DNA from: Pseudarthrobacter defluvii | Lineage (GTDB): Bacteria > Actinomycetota > Actinomycetes > Actinomycetales > Micrococcaceae | Reading direction: 5' to 3' | Assembly (NCBI RefSeq): GCF_030816725.1 | Contig: NZ_JAUSYG010000001.1 | Coordinates: 992,001 to 1,056,000, forward strand | Length of the DNA: 64,000 bases | Shown here: positions 17,541 to 25,713 of the stretch, in pieces | Position numbering within the stretch: position 1 is the first letter of the stretch | Layout: each line of letters begins with the position of its first letter | Position numbers and translations under genes: made by a program | Notes under the pieces: generated by a model | The model's database searches: none | The model's input: the letters and a program-made list of their open reading frames with translations, nothing else | What the model was told of the DNA's origin: nothing

Positions 17541-18599
17541 ATGCAGGATCACATTGCCAAGCTAGTAAGCAGCGCGCTGGACAACTTCGACACTCCGGGG
17601 CAGTCGGTCGCCTCACTCGTTCGACAGGCGGCACGGATAGCCTCCCTGAGGAAGGACTACACGGCGCAGTACCGCTTCCAAATAGAATTGCTCGACGTGC
17701 AGGCAGGGGCTGTTAAGACGGACCCCACCATAGAAAGCATCAACAACAACCTCATGACGCTGCTGGGTGTTGAAGGTGCTCAGGAGCAGGTCCTCAAGGC
17801 ATTCGAGGCGTATCGACTAGGACGAAAGGTAGGCAAGGGGGACAACATCGATGTCGTCCCGGTGTCCCAACTGGACATCAACCTTGCGCGAATTCAAAGC
17901 GTTTACGATGAAGACTCTGTGCAGGACAAGGGATCAACCTACTACGCCTTCGAGGCGGCCAAGGCGGCAGACCAAGGGCAAGCGAAGCTGCTCTCGATGA
18001 TCCAGCACCATACGGAAATTCTCGAACGCATCCGTCAAGACGTGCATAGTTACCTCGTTCTAGTTGAAGCAAACCTGCATACTGGCAAACCATCGAGCAG
18101 TGTGTTCGAACGCGGGCTGGAGTACGTCCGTAGTGCCCTAGCCGAGCATGCTCCAGCCGCTCTGGAGAAGTTCACAGCGGCTGAAGCTAGGCTGGCTGCC
18201 GGAACACCTGAGGACCTATCTCAGGCTTTGACCAGCACAAGGCGCATGATCAGGGACCTCGCAGACGCGTTGTATCCAGCTACAGGCGAAACCATCGTTG
18301 GCGACGACAAGGTAAGTCGTGTCATGGATGATGATGCCTACCGCAACAGACTCATCCAGTTCGCAAAGGAAAAGCTTGGCAAGCAACTCCAAGGGAAAGT
18401 CATGGGCGACGCGCTAGCCAGCTACGGAAAGCGCATCACGAATTTGGACTCAATGGCCAGCAAGGGAGTTCATGGTGATGTCACTACCGCCGAGGCGGAA
18501 CAGTGTGTGATTTGGTCCTTCATGCTTGCTGCTGACTTATTGCGGTTAGCGGACGGTACAGCAGCAGAATTTGCCAGCAAAGAGCCTGCTATCCCATAG
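17541..18599 (+). CDS. AbiTii-like protein, possible abortive-infection factor
   Basis: 352 residues from ATG 17541, preceded by GGAGGACC; an upstream in-frame ATG at 17460 lacks this. The first ~50 residues (IAKLV..., then SVASLVRQAARIASL and a YTAQYRF-type helix) resemble the AbiTii N-terminal domain as I remember it, found in phage-defence proteins. The rest is mostly alpha-helical, with a C-terminal stretch (~300-345) containing GVHGDVTTAEAEQCVIWSF, which recalls the HEPN-like helical ends of Abi proteins but lacks a clear R-x4-6-H. Family call is moderate; the anti-phage role is inferred from family and surroundings. Confidence 0.65.
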   Translation: MQDHIAKLVSSALDNFDTPGQSVASLVRQAARIASLRKDYTAQYRFQIELLDVQAGAVKTDPTIESINNNLMTLLGVEGAQEQVLKAFEAYRLGRKVGKGDNIDVVPVSQLDINLARIQSVYDEDSVQDKGSTYYAFEAAKAADQGQAKLLSMIQHHTEILERIRQDVHSYLVLVEANLHTGKPSSSVFERGLEYVRSALAEHAPAALEKFTAAEARLAAGTPEDLSQALTSTRRMIRDLADALYPATGETIVGDDKVSRVMDDDAYRNRLIQFAKEKLGKQLQGKVMGDALASYGKRITNLDSMASKGVHGDVTTAEAEQCVIWSFMLAADLLRLADGTAAEFASKEPAIP

Positions 18600-18691
18600 G
18601 CTGCCTTCGGTCTTACCAATGAGGAACAGGATAATCCCCGACTCGATGCGCATCGCCGGGAGCAAAATGGAGCCGGATGGTTAGCCCGTTG

Positions 18692-18730
18692 TTCCCTTTC
18701 ATACGTAAATGTATCCCTTATGAAAGGGAA
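18692..18730. repeat. Perfect 12-bp inverted repeat
   Basis: TTCCCTTTCATA (18692-18703) pairs with TATGAAAGGGAA (18719-18730) around a 15-base spacer. No T-tract follows on either strand, so it is not a classic terminator. It sits in the 269-base gap before the HEPN gene and may be an operator. A 26-codon frame (18779-18859) after it is too weak to call. Confidence 0.5.
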
Positions 18731-18868
18731 AACCCTAGATTCCGGGGTTTTGAGTACGTCGGAAAGAGGCGTATCAATATGGTTGACAAGATGCAGAGAT
18801 TCAACTTAGAAGAGCTAATGGACCTTGCCTTGTGGGAGCAGATGCCGAAGGCAACCTAGTGTGGACTC

Positions 18869-19372
18869 ATGAGCAACATAAGGTCAGTGTCGGGGGCGAC
18901 TGCTGAAATAACGGAAGCGCTTCAGCTTGCCGTCTACGTTGATGAACTGGGGCGGCAAGCAGAGATCGCCAGCCGGTACCTGACGCGGGCATGGCTGAGG
19001 GCGATGCGTCCCGAGACCGACACCCACGACGCGATGGTTTGGGGCGACCTCCAAGCATGCCTTTTCGCCTGTATCGTGATTCAGCGAATGCTCCAGCCGG
19101 GAGCCGCGTTCCGACATCCTGAGGCAACCCGAGCGCACCGGCAGAAACGGCTCAAAGAACGATCGCTACGGCTGAACGAACTCCTCCAGCTCGACGACGA
19201 CTTCCCGGTGCTCAAGGTTAGGGAAATCAGGAACGCCTTCGAACACTTTGACGAGGGGTTGGACACGCTGGTCCTCGCAGGCCGCGCATCCTTCATCGAT
19301 TGGCACATCAGCCGCGATGGTTTGAGCATGCGGACGCTCCCGGTCTGGACGGTCCAGTCCTGCAAGCATTGA
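18869..19372 (+). CDS. HEPN-domain protein, probably truncated by a frameshift
   Basis: 167 residues, alpha-helical. VREIRNAFEHFDEGLD carries the HEPN signature R121-N-x3-H126 of ribonuclease toxins and defence effectors. The frame stops at 19372, but the next frame (to 19644) continues with ALRAFHPAGGTLHFGD, the kind of beta segment that ends related HEPN proteins. One missing base between about 19340 and 19375 would join them. It may be an inactive remnant, a sequencing error, or a shorter functional form, since the catalytic motif is intact. It stands alone on the plus strand; no antitoxin-like neighbour is evident. Confidence 0.65.
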   Translation: MSNIRSVSGATAEITEALQLAVYVDELGRQAEIASRYLTRAWLRAMRPETDTHDAMVWGDLQACLFACIVIQRMLQPGAAFRHPEATRAHRQKRLKERSLRLNELLQLDDDFPVLKVREIRNAFEHFDEGLDTLVLAGRASFIDWHISRDGLSMRTLPVWTVQSCKH

Positions 19373-19644
19373 GGGCCTTCCACCCCGCAGGCGGGACTTT
19401 GCACTTCGGGGACCTCTTTCTCGACCTGTTCAGCATGGATTGCGCACTGCTGCAACTACGGGACGAACGTGTGCCACCAGCGCTCAAAGGACTAGAAGAG
19501 ATATCCGCGACCGGCCCGAAACTCTTTGGTGCACCCCAGCTCATCCACCTTGTGCCTCCGGAACAGGTCGAGCCTCGCCTTAATGAATGGCTTCGCGTCC
19601 GAGAGGAAATCGGGCATGCCGTTCCCTACCACCCCACCAAGTGA
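19373..19644 (+). pseudogene. Frameshifted C-terminal part of the HEPN gene
   Basis: The frame offset by -1 from the HEPN gene is open across its end to 19644 and reads as a normal protein (FHPAGGTLHFGDLFLDLF, then a Pro/Leu-rich tail) with no ribosome site or start of its own near the junction. It is best read as the original C-terminus. A true separate gene is less likely. Confidence 0.5.
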
Positions 19645-19759
19645 CCGTTCCCGCTCCTACACACAGAAGTGGAGCTAGCTAGCTCGGTCTGACCTCTGGC
19701 AGGATCAGGTCATTGCGGCAACGAGGACTAATATCACTCCCGGAGTCCTCGATGCCCTG

Positions 19760-20035
19760 ATGGTCCCCGGTCTCCATCATGAGGTCACTCTGGCACTGAT
19801 CTCTCGACCCGCTGTGTCCGAAGACCAACTGTCATGGTTAGCGGAACACACTGATTCGGCACATGCTCTAGGTCGCATCGCTGGTCACCCCACGGCCAGT
19901 ACTGGAACACTGAAGCTGATTCGTGATCGTGCTGCCGGTGAATCATGGGAAGGCTGGGAGCACTTGCGTCGTTTCGTCGGCATCATGCTCAGCAAGAGGG
20001 CGTCGCAGACGGGGGCTGATCGCTTGGCTGGATAG
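19760..20035 (+). CDS. Short helical-repeat-like hypothetical protein
   Basis: 91 residues from ATG 19760. The sequence has alternating Leu/Ala helices with HHEVTLALISRP and ALGRIAGHPTAS, similar in feel to HEAT-like or variant leucine-rich repeats, and may be a fragment of a longer repeat protein. No clear ribosome site. It ends ten bases before the decayed lipoprotein-like locus. Function unknown. Confidence 0.45.
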   Translation: MVPGLHHEVTLALISRPAVSEDQLSWLAEHTDSAHALGRIAGHPTASTGTLKLIRDRAAGESWEGWEHLRRFVGIMLSKRASQTGADRLAG

Positions 20036-20044
20036 GATCAGCGC

Positions 20045-20479
20045 ATGACTCAAAATGGGGGAGCGGTCGCTGAACAGCCCGCAAAGAAAAAGGGTCCTTC
20101 TCCGGCTGCCTGATGCTCTTCGGGATCGTCGTCGTACTGCTGATCGTTCTGGTCATCGTCTCGAACGTGAAAGCCAACAACGCCGCTGATGCCAAAGCCG
20201 GCGCGTCAGCCAGTGAAACGCCTCTCGTGCTGCCCGTAGAGGCAGCACAGGTCTCCAAACCGGACAACGACGCGATAATCGCGCGTTTCCATCTTGGTGC
20301 TCGTGGAGTTGATGATGTGCATCTGTACGAGTTCTGAATGGTGCAACCCTGCGAATGGCGTCGGATAGCGAGACCTGCAACCTGCAATGGGCCGGGTCGG
20401 ACTGGCGCTCGGGAATCCGGTTCTGATCTGCACAAACATCAACAAGGGGAGTCGCATGACACGAATCTGGAGGTTTTAG
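20045..20479 (+). pseudogene. Decayed duplicate of the 21745-22160 gene pair, with an internal inversion
   Basis: Three plus-strand pieces match the later locus: an N-terminal start at ATG 20045 with a TM segment in a shifted frame (20113 on), a C-terminal piece SDSETCN...W (20358-20426) like that of the 21745 gene, and ATGACACGAATC (20456) matching the start of the 22160 gene. Between them, about 20245-20336, the homologous middle (HIINSTSTKM) is present but on the minus strand. So a small segment has flipped inside the gene. A one-base loss in the A-run near 20090 adds a frameshift. Clearly non-functional as read. Confidence 0.8.
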
Positions 20480-21456
20480 CCACCCACGTCTGGCTCTGGC
20501 TTGCCCCTTGGGCTTTGGTGCGATCTCCTCCCCGCCCTATTTACAACCTCTTGGATCGCTGCGACGAAAAACGCAGCCGCTACTCCAGCGAAAAGGCCCC
20601 AGAGAAATACGGATCGTTCGCGTGCATTGCGAAGATCGGGGTCCGTTACCGAAACGATTAGAGGCTCTATTGCGTATGGGTCTGTTTTCCATTTGTAATC
20701 AGAGAGCGTAGTGGCGTCTGGGGGACGAGAGTTCGTCACGATCGCATCGAAGGGCGATCTTTCAATTTCAAATTGAATATCAGCCGCATCTGTGTCGGAA
20801 GTAGGGGCACCCAAGACAAAGGTTGGTGGAAGGGTGTAAGTCACCTCGGACGCTGTTCCTTGAGCTTTCGCCAGCTCAGTCGCGTCGCAGTAGATGGATA
20901 CAGAACTGTACTTCTCGCTACCATTCACCGTCGTCGCAGCCAACGGTTTTTCATTTCCGACAAGTGGGTTGGCCTTCACTCCGAAGGTGAGTGGTCGCTG
21001 TGGAGCGGCAGTAGACGTTGTTGGTGGAGAAGAGGCTGGCAGTGAAGGGGCTTCGCCATGTCCTTCGCATGATAGCGGGGATATGTCGCTTGATCTTAAA
21101 GAATTTGCCGACAATTCCATGTCGCTGAAAGTGAAGCCATCTTGAACGTCGCTCGTGATGTATATTGAAAGATTTGCCCTTTCGCCGGAATTGGGTAGAG
21201 GGAATAGTGTGAGGTCAACCGCGACCTTTGCATGCCGATCGCTGATTGGTCCGACGATTACCGTGATTCCCTTTCCAAAGTACTTATCGACGTTCTCCGG
21301 ATTTTTCAAATCAAAGGTCTGCACCTCATTGAAAGGGCCGAGCGACTGGATAAGTCCAATCGATCCCCATCCGAGGGCGGCGTAGAACGCGGCGTTCAGT
21401 AACCATCGAGGAAGTGGTCGTCTCCAAATACTCGTGGCTGCTCTATGCTCCGCCAT
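20476..21456 (-). CDS. Membrane-anchored surface protein, unknown function
   Basis: 326 residues. An N-terminal TM segment (about 16-38) and a C-terminal one (about 290-312), followed by a basic tail (RRSHQSPRGKPE), bracket a large extracytoplasmic domain rich in Ser, Thr and Pro (SSPPTTSTAAPQR near the middle). The domain is probably beta-rich and contains two Cys (C129 and C192 by rough count) that could form a disulfide. ATG 21456 is the start. No family recognised. It sits alone, with a terminator hairpin (21516-21556) just upstream. Confidence 0.7.
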   Translation of the reverse strand: MAEHRAATSIWRRPLPRWLLNAAFYAALGWGSIGLIQSLGPFNEVQTFDLKNPENVDKYFGKGITVIVGPISDRHAKVAVDLTLFPLPNSGERANLSIYITSDVQDGFTFSDMELSANSLRSSDISPLSCEGHGEAPSLPASSPPTTSTAAPQRPLTFGVKANPLVGNEKPLAATTVNGSEKYSSVSIYCDATELAKAQGTASEVTYTLPPTFVLGAPTSDTDAADIQFEIERSPFDAIVTNSRPPDATTLSDYKWKTDPYAIEPLIVSVTDPDLRNARERSVFLWGLFAGVAAAFFVAAIQEVVNRAGRRSHQSPRGKPEPDVGG

Positions 21457-21515
21457 TGGCTAAATATACCGGCGTTGGAACGGTTTGCAAGGTGCGGCCC
21501 TAGCTCTTGAACGAC

Positions 21516-21556
21516 AAAAGACCCCACCTCAGCACGAAGCCAAGGTGGGGTCTTTT
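21516..21556. terminator. Bidirectional terminator
   Basis: A 14-bp perfect stem (21516-21529 with 21543-21556) has A-rich and T-rich ends and so can work on both strands. On the minus strand a start-less open stretch of about 37 codons with a TM-like segment (21595-21740) lies before it; I do not call that a gene. Confidence 0.75.
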
Positions 21557-21744
21557 GGGAACATCTGCTGTCTGAATCAGTAGATGGTACAAGCCTATGC
21601 CCGATCCGCAGACTTCTGCTTACTGGGCACTGCCGCCACCGCACCGCCGGTTCCCAGCACGGCGAGTGCGAAACCGATCCATTGTATGAAAGTAATGTCG
21701 GTCGGGGCCGCCTCAGACGCGAGGGTACAGACTAGATTGTCCCC

Positions 21745-22128
21745 ATGGGGAACACTGGGGGAAGTCTTTTTGGCACGCGGATGGTCTGGGCACGCATCAT
21801 TGCGATTAGCGTGATCTTCGCGGCATGGATGCAGATCAGCAGTTGCAACGCGTCCAAGGAGGGGGCTTCGCAGGAAGCCGCGATGAGTGCGGCGGCGACG
21901 AGTACCTCCGCGATTAGCTATTGCGAGGAGAGCGTTCGCAAGCAGAACTCAATTCATCAGCAGCTCCACATCATCAGCTCCACCAGTACAAAGATGGCGA
22001 CGCGCGGTTACCGCGTCATCACCAAGTACGAGTACTTCAGCGGTGCGACGAAGCAAATGACCTCGGACAGTGAGACCTGCAACGTTGAGTGGACCGGCTC
22101 GCGCTGGCGTCCGGGCATGCTTTTCTAG
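21745..22128 (+). CDS. Putative lipoprotein, intact paralogue of the 20045 pseudogene
   Basis: 127 residues from ATG 21745 (ATG 21781 is an alternative). A hydrophobic signal segment (~15-32) ends in ISSC, a good lipobox with Cys34 as the likely lipidated residue. An Ala/Ser-rich spacer follows, then a small folded domain with HIISSTSTKM and ending SDSETCNVEWTGSRW. Two further Cys could pair. Function unknown. The 22160 gene lies 31 bases downstream and the two-gene unit is duplicated, in decayed form, at 20045-20479. Confidence 0.65.
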   Translation: MGNTGGSLFGTRMVWARIIAISVIFAAWMQISSCNASKEGASQEAAMSAAATSTSAISYCEESVRKQNSIHQQLHIISSTSTKMATRGYRVITKYEYFSGATKQMTSDSETCNVEWTGSRWRPGMLF

Positions 22129-22159
22129 GTTTTCCCGACAAGCGACAAGGAGTCGAACC

Positions 22160-22441
22160 ATGACACGCATCAACGCCAAGGGTTTCCCCGTGGATGACAA
22201 GGGGCACCGCACTGACCGTCCCTATACTCATAAATCCGGAAAGAAATTGTGGTACCCAGATGAGTTGAAGTTCGCTCAGGGGGAGCGTGTGCGAGCAATC
22301 AAGGACTATGGCTTGATCAAAGAGGGAGATGTCGGCACGATCACCGAGGTACCAGTTCTAACGTCGCCCGCCTATCACGTAATGCCTGATGGGACTGAGA
22401 AGATACAACGCGTGCCGCAAGACTATCTCGAAGCAGAGTAG
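22160..22441 (+). CDS. Small SH3-like domain protein
   Basis: 93 residues from ATG 22160, with AAGGAG at good spacing; a longer frame from 22070 overlaps the lipoprotein gene. The C-terminal half (GERVRAIKDYGLIKEGDVGT, then ITEVPV and YHVMPDGTEKIQRVP) reads as a small beta-barrel of SH3/KOW type, often used for binding peptides or nucleic acids. The function is unknown. It forms an operon with the upstream lipoprotein gene and ends at a strong terminator. Confidence 0.7.
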   Translation: MTRINAKGFPVDDKGHRTDRPYTHKSGKKLWYPDELKFAQGERVRAIKDYGLIKEGDVGTITEVPVLTSPAYHVMPDGTEKIQRVPQDYLEAE

Positions 22442-22465
22442 GTCGTAGGTTCCTAACGCAAAAAA

Positions 22466-22502
22466 AACCCCCTGCCTACCCGTGATGGGTAAACAGGGGG
22501 TT
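22466..22502. terminator. Terminator after the 22160 gene
   Basis: A 9-bp perfect stem (22466-22474 with 22494-22502) with an inner CTACCC/GGGTA helix is followed by a T-rich stretch and preceded by seven A residues. Strong on the plus strand, probably bidirectional. Confidence 0.8.
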
Positions 22503-22720
22503 CATTTTTACGCATCCGCTTTTCTAAATTAGTGGATGTCTATCAGCCTACTCCGATGCACGGTGTCGGGGTGCGTCAGCGGTGATGAGCGTGTACGTTG
22601 ACCTGCCGTACAACTAAGTTCCACTCTTAGCGACGATAACTTGAAGGACGGCACCGTGACAGAGCAAACTGTGACCTGCCGCTTCCGTGACCTCCAGCAA
22701 GATGCCCATATGCTGAGGCA

Positions 22721-23428
22721 ATGAAGTCGATCTTGGAGACGATCCGAGGACATGCCACTTTTATTTTTTGGACACTCTTCACACTTGTCGCCCTCGTCGT
22801 GGGTTACTGGCTCATCCGAGACTTCAAGCTCGACGCCAATACCATTGCCGCTGTCTCGGGAGCTATCGCAGCCATGGCTGGTGCTCTCGCCGCTATTGCC
22901 TCACTCGGAGCGGCCCGTGAAAGCCGCCGCACCGCCAAAGACGCGACCAGAGCCTTAGCCTTGGCAAGTAAGCCAATTCCTGTAATCAGCGTTCTCGTCA
23001 ATCCTTCTCCTTTAAATCTGGAACGCATGCGGGTGGTCATCAAAATCGAGAACCTGTCACCCCATGCAATCAGGGGCGGTACCTTGCATTGGGTGCTCCG
23101 CGATGGAACGACGGGCAGCCAGCCCGTAGAGGAGATACAAGGGCGATCCATCGACCGGGGAACGCAGCACAGGTACGACGGAATCGCGTACTTCTTAGCC
23201 GCCGCAATTATTGATGACTGGCTCGCCGGTGTAGACCGAGTGACCTTGGATTATTACGGTGAAGTGCGGGATGTCGTCTGGCGGAGCACCATGACCTTGC
23301 GCTGGGAGGTCATACCCGACGAGTGGACAGTTCGGGATGGCATCCGAGTTCCTTCCGTGAAGCGCAGCGAATTTGACCGGACCGATGTGGAAATTCGGGC
23401 CTCAACCGCCGATAGGCCCCCAGCCTAA
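22721..23428 (+). CDS. Two-TM membrane protein, unknown function
   Basis: 235 residues from ATG 22721. TM1 (about 13-31) and TM2 (about 41-65, Ala/Gly-rich) lead into a charged helix (AARESRRTAKDATRALAL) and a cytoplasmic-looking beta domain of about 150 residues ending in acidic, basic-patched sequence. No known family recognised. The gene's end overlaps a strong terminator stem. It belongs to the run of small membrane proteins between 20 and 26 kb in the element. Confidence 0.65.
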   Translation: MKSILETIRGHATFIFWTLFTLVALVVGYWLIRDFKLDANTIAAVSGAIAAMAGALAAIASLGAARESRRTAKDATRALALASKPIPVISVLVNPSPLNLERMRVVIKIENLSPHAIRGGTLHWVLRDGTTGSQPVEEIQGRSIDRGTQHRYDGIAYFLAAAIIDDWLAGVDRVTLDYYGEVRDVVWRSTMTLRWEVIPDEWTVRDGIRVPSVKRSEFDRTDVEIRASTADRPPA

Positions 23429-23458
23429 ACCCGTGAGGGAACAAGCTGGGGGCCTATC
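23411..23458. terminator. Bidirectional terminator overlapping the 22721 stop
   Basis: A 14-bp perfect stem (23411-23424 with 23445-23458) overlaps the last codons of the upstream gene and faces the convergent 23503 gene. Confidence 0.8.
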
Positions 23459-23502
23459 GTTCGGAAACATCCGTTCTGAATCGGGTGCTACTACCGTACG
23501 GC

Positions 23503-23706
23503 CTAGTCTTTTGGCTCGCTGGCAAGCCACGGCGCAAAGCGCTTGAGTATCTCATCGACTACCGGCAGCGCCGTCACACGGGTAATGGCACCAGATACAG
23601 TTAGAGCGACAGGGTCTTGGAGCTGCTTAGCAAATTCAGTGACTCTCATCGTCAGGCATAACTTCAGCGCTTCTTCTTTGAGTGCTGCTGGGTAAGATTC
23701 AGCCAC
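23503..23706 (-). CDS. Small helical protein, unknown function
   Basis: 67 residues. GTG 23706 is preceded by AGGAGG five bases away, the best ribosome site in the area, which supports a real gene. The sequence is amphipathic helix throughout, with no Cys and no TM. No family recognised. It is divergent from the 23796 gene across an 89-base gap that must hold both promoters. Confidence 0.65.
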   Translation of the reverse strand: MAESYPAALKEEALKLCLTMRVTEFAKQLQDPVALTVSGAITRVTALPVVDEILKRFAPWLASEPKD

Positions 23707-23795
23707 ATCAGCCTCCTAAGTTGTTAGCGCAGAGCCTTCCGAGTCTCGGTGTTCCCTACGGGATGCAGGTTGCGCATTGATATAGGGTCTGCCCC

Positions 23796-24347
23796 ATGGA
23801 AGACGGACTCTACGGAGCGATCATCGCGGGCGCGGTTGCGGTTCTCGTTTCCATTCTGAGCGCTTATCTCGGCGCGATGTGGGGCAGGCGGCACGAGCGG
23901 GAGCGCTGGTTCAGGGATCAGAAGTTGGCCCTGTACACGGAGTTCCTTGACCAAGTTGCAGGCCTTGAAACCAGCGATTCCAGCCACGAGAGAAAAATTA
24001 TCTTATCGAAGCTCTCTTTGGCTGCTCCTGAGGAAATCCTCATTCTGGCAGAAGAAATCGATAATGTGCTCATCTGGCAAGACACCCTACTTATGCAAAT
24101 GAAAGATCATCCTGAAACTAGGACCGCCGGGTTAATGGGTGAGTATGGTGCTCACAAGATGAACTTGGTTAGCGCATTGAAGTACCGCATGCGCATGGAC
24201 CTAGGCAACCGAGTATCCCGGAAGGAGCGGGTGCGAATCCGAAGGTATTTGAAGCAGATTGACTCGGACTACGAACTAACCGACGACCCCAAGCGATCAC
24301 GCAACGATGGTGTCAGTGCGGGGCCTGATAAAACCAGTAAGAAGTGA
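23796..24347 (+). CDS. Single-TM protein with cytoplasmic helical domain
   Basis: 183 residues from ATG 23796. One TM segment (about 6-27) is followed by a positively charged RRHERERWF stop and a long helical domain. This matches many small actinobacterial proteins with an N-terminal anchor and a four-helix-like soluble part, none of known function. The tail is Lys/Ser-rich. The 23503 gene is divergent. Confidence 0.65.
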   Translation: MEDGLYGAIIAGAVAVLVSILSAYLGAMWGRRHERERWFRDQKLALYTEFLDQVAGLETSDSSHERKIILSKLSLAAPEEILILAEEIDNVLIWQDTLLMQMKDHPETRTAGLMGEYGAHKMNLVSALKYRMRMDLGNRVSRKERVRIRRYLKQIDSDYELTDDPKRSRNDGVSAGPDKTSKK

Positions 24348-24924
24348 CCCGTCTTCAAGGTGCTTTGCCCGCTTTTGAAGTGATCCTCGGGGCAATTGCA
24401 GCCCCTGATCGGGTCTGGAGTGGTCAGGACCAGCATTTGGACCTCATAAGCAATTAACAGGTGGACCGCTGGAAGCCCGTCACAAGCTCTGGATCGGAAT
24501 GAGCGGGTGCGACTTCGTGAGTTGAATAAACGTCGCCCTGAGGTGCCTTCTCGTCGCTCTCAGCTACCAATAGGATTTTATCGTCCCGTGAAGTTGATGG
24601 AGAACTTGAATTCGAGCTTCATGCTCGGTCCTCACACCAGCAGAGCTTGGTCATATTGCAAACAGTGCAGATGACCGATGTCTCCTCAGGCAACGAGATT
24701 GCGTCATTGCAGTCATCGTGCATGTACTGTCCATAGCTACAGCGAATAAGTTGCCTCAGCTACAGCGAATAAGTTGCCTCGGATGGATAAGTTCTTCGCA
24801 GTCGGGGGCAGGTCCCTCGATATTGTGCTTCGAAAGCTTTCACGGCTACCCCTGTTAATCGTCAACATTATTGATTAGTATCTGTATTCGAATAGCAGCG
24901 AAGACTTATCGAAGGTGGGTACGA
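24348..24924. other. Intergenic region with a tandem repeat
   Basis: 577 bases with no convincing coding frame. It contains a 23-bp unit repeated exactly in tandem (24735-24757 and 24758-24780). The last ~60 bases are AT-rich and presumably carry the promoter of the Pro-rich surface protein. Confidence 0.6.
24735..24780. repeat. Two perfect tandem copies of a 23-bp unit
   Basis: The unit begins AGCTACAGCGAATAAG. The copies abut with no spacer, so it is not a CRISPR. The distance to the 24925 start is about 145 bases, so it may be a duplicated regulator site or recent slippage. Confidence 0.85.
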
Positions 24925-25713
24925 ATGAGAAAGGCAATTGCAGCGCTAGGAATGGCGCTGCTTATATCTGTCGGTAGTGCTGGGGTAGCTATGGCTGCTG
25001 AAACACCGGGCGTCGGATCAACGGGTGGAGATGGCATGATCGGCTGGACTCCGCCGCCTGCTCCTTCGGCTCCTACGCCGCCTCCGGGTCCTACCTGCAC
25101 CAATCCGTCTCCCACGCAGGGCTGCACGGTTTATCACGGTCCCGTTCCAGCAGCTCCTGCACCGGCTCCGTATGTCCCGCAAGCTCCTGTTCAGCAACCA
25201 GCTCCCGTTCATCAGTCTCCATCGCCCGTGTACGTTGCACCAGCGCCCGTTCAACAGCCTTATAAGGCTCCAGTAGGTCAGGCACCTGCTCCGGTGTACG
25301 TTGCTCCCGCTCCCGCAGCTCCTGCCCCACAGCCTTATGTGACTCCAGCGGCTCCTACTGCCTACGCTCCGGATTACGTTGCCGCGGTACAGGCTCAGGC
25401 GCCGGGCGTTCAAAACCCTGCCCCCGTCGAGGGTGAAGCATCCTCGACCGTGACTCCGGCAGAGGAGCCAGCGGTGGATGCAGTGGCCACTGAAGCTCAG
25501 GCGAGCAACGAGGCAATCAGCAGTAGCCCGAGCAGCAGCGCAACACCATCGCTGTCGTCCTCGCCGAAGAGCGATGCCGTGATCAAGGCGAGCAGCGTAG
25601 CTAATGATGCTGGCGGGTTCAATGCAGTGCCCATCCTCATCTTTGCTGGCGTCGGCTTAGTTGGCCTTGGCGCTTTTGCCGGTTATCAAAAAATGCGTTC
25701 TAAGCGACTTTAA
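24925..25713 (+). CDS. Secreted Pro/Ala-rich surface protein with C-terminal anchor
   Basis: 262 residues from ATG 24925 (GAAGGTGGG upstream; a longer frame from 24871 has no such site). A Sec signal peptide ends at AMA-AE (about residue 25). Two Cys (in GPTCTNPSPTQGC) precede a Pro-rich region (about 65-170) with imperfect PVYVAPAPVQQP-type repeats. A Ser-rich stalk and a C-terminal TM with KMRSKRL tail follow. There is no LPXTG, so anchoring is through the TM rather than sortase. It resembles cell-wall-spanning stalk proteins. Role unknown; surface exclusion or adhesion are possible. Confidence 0.75.
   Translation: MRKAIAALGMALLISVGSAGVAMAAETPGVGSTGGDGMIGWTPPPAPSAPTPPPGPTCTNPSPTQGCTVYHGPVPAAPAPAPYVPQAPVQQPAPVHQSPSPVYVAPAPVQQPYKAPVGQAPAPVYVAPAPAAPAPQPYVTPAAPTAYAPDYVAAVQAQAPGVQNPAPVEGEASSTVTPAEEPAVDAVATEAQASNEAISSSPSSSATPSLSSSPKSDAVIKASSVANDAGGFNAVPILIFAGVGLVGLGAFAGYQKMRSKRL

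Noticed and set aside
20245..20336. Phase-variable invertible switch
   Set aside because: No inverted repeats of useful length at the two ends of the flipped segment, and neither orientation restores a full reading frame. Decay by inversion is the simpler reading.
21595..21740. Small minus-strand TM protein before the 21516 terminator
   Set aside because: The open stretch reads like a TM peptide but has no ATG, GTG or TTG start in frame.
24735..24780. CRISPR-like repeat
   Set aside because: Only two copies, with no spacer between them, and no cas genes in the window.
24925..25713. Sortase-anchored LPXTG protein
   Set aside because: The C-terminus has a TM and a basic tail but no LPXTG-like motif before it.
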